Below are positions 47,953-48,971 of a stretch of DNA of 48,971 nucleotides, piece after piece. The DNA comes from an uncultured Bacteroides sp. (lineage in GTDB: Bacteria > Bacteroidota > Bacteroidia > Bacteroidales > Bacteroidaceae). The position numbers were made by a program, and so were the translations under genes. How positions within the stretch are numbered: the first letter of the stretch is position 1; every line of letters starts with the position of its first letter. The notes beneath the pieces are model-generated. The model saw only the letters and a list, made by a program, of their open reading frames with translations. It was not told the origin of the DNA and ran no database searches. The stretch is from assembly GCA_949285075.1 (NCBI GenBank), contig CASDXF010000020.1, forward strand, positions 1 through 48,971. The letters run 5' to 3'.

Positions 47953-48174
47953 GCGTCGCGACTTCCATCAACATGCAAACGCCCCGGCCTAAGCGAAGAG
48001 CCGTGAAGCGCAGGGCGTTCCGTGGGCGTGAAGAGTCGCGCGCCTGTCTGAGCCCTTCAGGGCGAGTTCGCGCGGCTTAGCCCTCGGGATGTCCGGAGTA
48101 GGCTCTGAGGTTCCGCCGGCGAGCTTTCTTTTTGGTAGCTTTTTCTTTCTCTCGGTGGAAAGAAAAAGTACAAG
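47953..48174 (+). repeat. R2 repeat, direct copy 2
   Basis: The second unit of the direct duplication, offset about 287 bp from copy 1 and separated from it by 66 bp of unrelated sequence. It differs mainly in the first 30 bp and in the closing hairpin (11-bp stem, TCTCGGTG-type loop). It ends 95 bp from the point where the MFS gene loses its reading sense. Confidence 0.85.
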
Positions 48175-48209
48175 CGACGGAAAGGAAAAGTACACCCGCC
48201 GTGAAAGAC

Positions 48210-48244
48210 GAATCCCGATGACACGCTCGGTGCCACCGGGATTC
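48210..48244. repeat. inverted repeat at the MFS truncation edge
   Basis: GAATCCCG (48210-48217) pairs perfectly with CGGGATTC (48237-48244) around a 19-nt loop, between R2 copy 2 and the broken end of the MFS gene. It may be a terminator stem without T-run or a scar of rearrangement. Confidence 0.5.
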
Positions 48245-48269
48245 GCTTTACCTCTACGTCCGCTTTCCG

Positions 48270-48971
48270 GAAGCCCGCGCCACACAGCATCAGCCGCCAG
48301 ATAAGCTCGCCGCTGGAGGCGTCGGGCGGCAGGGCCGAGAGCAGGAAAAGCCCGGAGGCGAAGACCGCCATGCCCGCGCCGCCCAGTATGCCGGGATGTA
48401 CCCGCTCTACCAGATAGCCCGCTATGGGGGCGGCCACGAGCGTGGAGAGCGGCCACGGCGTGAGCAGCAGCCCCGTCATCACCTCGCTGCGGCCCAGCGT
48501 GTCCTGCAGGAAGAACGGCAGCGCTATCAGGGCCGACATCTGGGCGAGGAACGAGCACACCGACGTGAGCACCGAGAGGCGGAAGATGGGGATGCGGAGC
48601 AGGTCGACGGGCAGCAGGGGGTAGCGCTGCCTGAGCTGCCGCCGGACGTACCACGAGCCCGCCGCGAGCAGCACGGCGCCGGACAGGAAGAGGGTGCGCG
48701 TCCGCTCGTGGTGGGCGAACCCGTCGAGCGTGTAAATCAGCGAGCCGAAGGTCAGGGCGTTCAGCGCGGCCCCCGTCACGTCGAACTTGCGGGGGTTAAG
48801 CGTCTCCGTCCGGGGCAGGAAGCGCGCGCCGAGCAGCAGCGCCGCCGTCCCGAGCGGCACGTTGATGGCGAACAGCCAGTGCCACGAGGCCACCGACAGC
48901 ACGCCGCTGGCCACCGTAGGCCCCGCCGCCGCGGAGATGGCCACCACCATCGCGTTGATGCCCATCCCCCT
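48270..48971 (-). pseudogene. MFS multidrug transporter (DHA2/EmrB-like), C-terminus missing
   Basis: The frame enters from beyond the right edge (Arg-Gly precede the Met at 48965). It encodes the middle of a 14-TM drug:H+ antiporter: MVVAISAAAGPTVASGVLSV (motif C-like), WHWLFAINVPLGTAALLLG, DVTGAALNALTFGSLIY, LLPVDLLRIPIFRLSVLTS, LPFFLQDTLGRSEVMTGLLL and LRMLCGAGF-like LMLCGAGF. Immediately after GAGF, at 48270, the sequence ceases to be MFS-like (RKADVEVKR...) and runs into the repeat cluster, with a stop at 48057. The expected last ~100 or more residues are absent. It is probably non-functional. Confidence 0.75.

Noticed and set aside
47702-48057. The LAGGTSEPTPDIPRAKPREL-type frames on the minus strand as real proteins
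   Set aside because: They lie wholly in the duplicated R2 repeat, lack credible starts and read out of the repeat into unrelated sequence; repeat identity explains their similarity.
1-48971. tRNA, rRNA, tmRNA or RNase P RNA genes
   Set aside because: I looked in the intergenic gaps for cloverleaf-like CCA ends and known rRNA landmarks and saw none; a tRNAscan or Rfam run would be decisive.

Overview
The window is a chromosomal segment from a member of the order Bacteroidales (Bacteroidota), probably a gut Bacteroides/Parabacteroides-like organism. The evidence is: many gene starts are preceded by the Bacteroidota -7 box TAnnTTTG; several families are typical of the phylum (DUF4831, DUF4836, DUF5063, DUF5687, BACON-domain lipoprotein protease, EFR1-type ferredoxin, Nnr fusion, HU-like fragment); and the FtsK-LolA and etfB-etfA-acyl-CoA dehydrogenase arrangements are familiar in this order. 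No rRNA, tRNA, CRISPR array or intact insertion sequence was recognised. Species cannot be fixed by reading alone.

Layout. 1-8.7 kb is AT-rich and holds DUF4831, Nnr (NAD(P)HX repair), a clan GH-D-like glycosidase, RuvA, uronate isomerase UxaC and a small secreted PepSY-like protein. 8.7-19.3 kb is more GC-rich: a periplasmic C1B peptidase, the operon etfB-etfA-(TonB-like)-acyl-CoA dehydrogenase, then on the minus strand yraN-birA-metalloprotease lipoprotein-MATE, and divergently a small RHH-like protein with tadA. 19.3-20.2 kb is a gene-poor stretch of repeats and gene debris. 20.2-28 kb (minus) carries M16 protease-DUF5687-ABC ATPase-NlpC/P60, then kdsA and a lipid-kinase-family gene. 28.3-34.3 kb is an accessory redox/stress block: zinc-ribbon/PNPOx-like protein, DUF3795, DJ-1/PfpI, a helical-repeat protein, two AraC regulators, an EFR1-type flavodoxin/ferredoxin and a nitroreductase. 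34.9-43.6 kb (minus) carries bifunctional nuclease-rsmE-DUF4836-ABC ATPase-FtsX-like permease-miaA and DUF5063-exonuclease-rlmI. 44.4-47.6 kb is ftsK-lolA, followed by a duplicated repeat and the truncated end of an MFS transporter.

The most unusual content is non-coding. Five intergenic regions carry short palindromes repeated at an exact 22- or 23-bp period, in three to five units (around 4.68, 14.65, 19.63, 34.53 and 44.09 kb). The sequences fall into three unrelated sets, yet the geometry is the same. Two of the arrays sit inside a colinear element of about 541 bp present in opposite orientations at 34.3-34.9 and 43.7-44.3 kb. A second repeat family, with a 12-14-bp hairpin containing CTTTTTCTTTCC, occurs as a direct duplication at 47.6-48.2 kb and as an inverted, internally deleted copy at 19.8-19.9 kb. 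At both places a neighbouring gene is broken: an MFS transporter and an HU-like protein. These repeats are the best candidates for something undescribed.

Positions, translations and motif matches were worked out by reading. Family names rest on motif recognition, with no database search.
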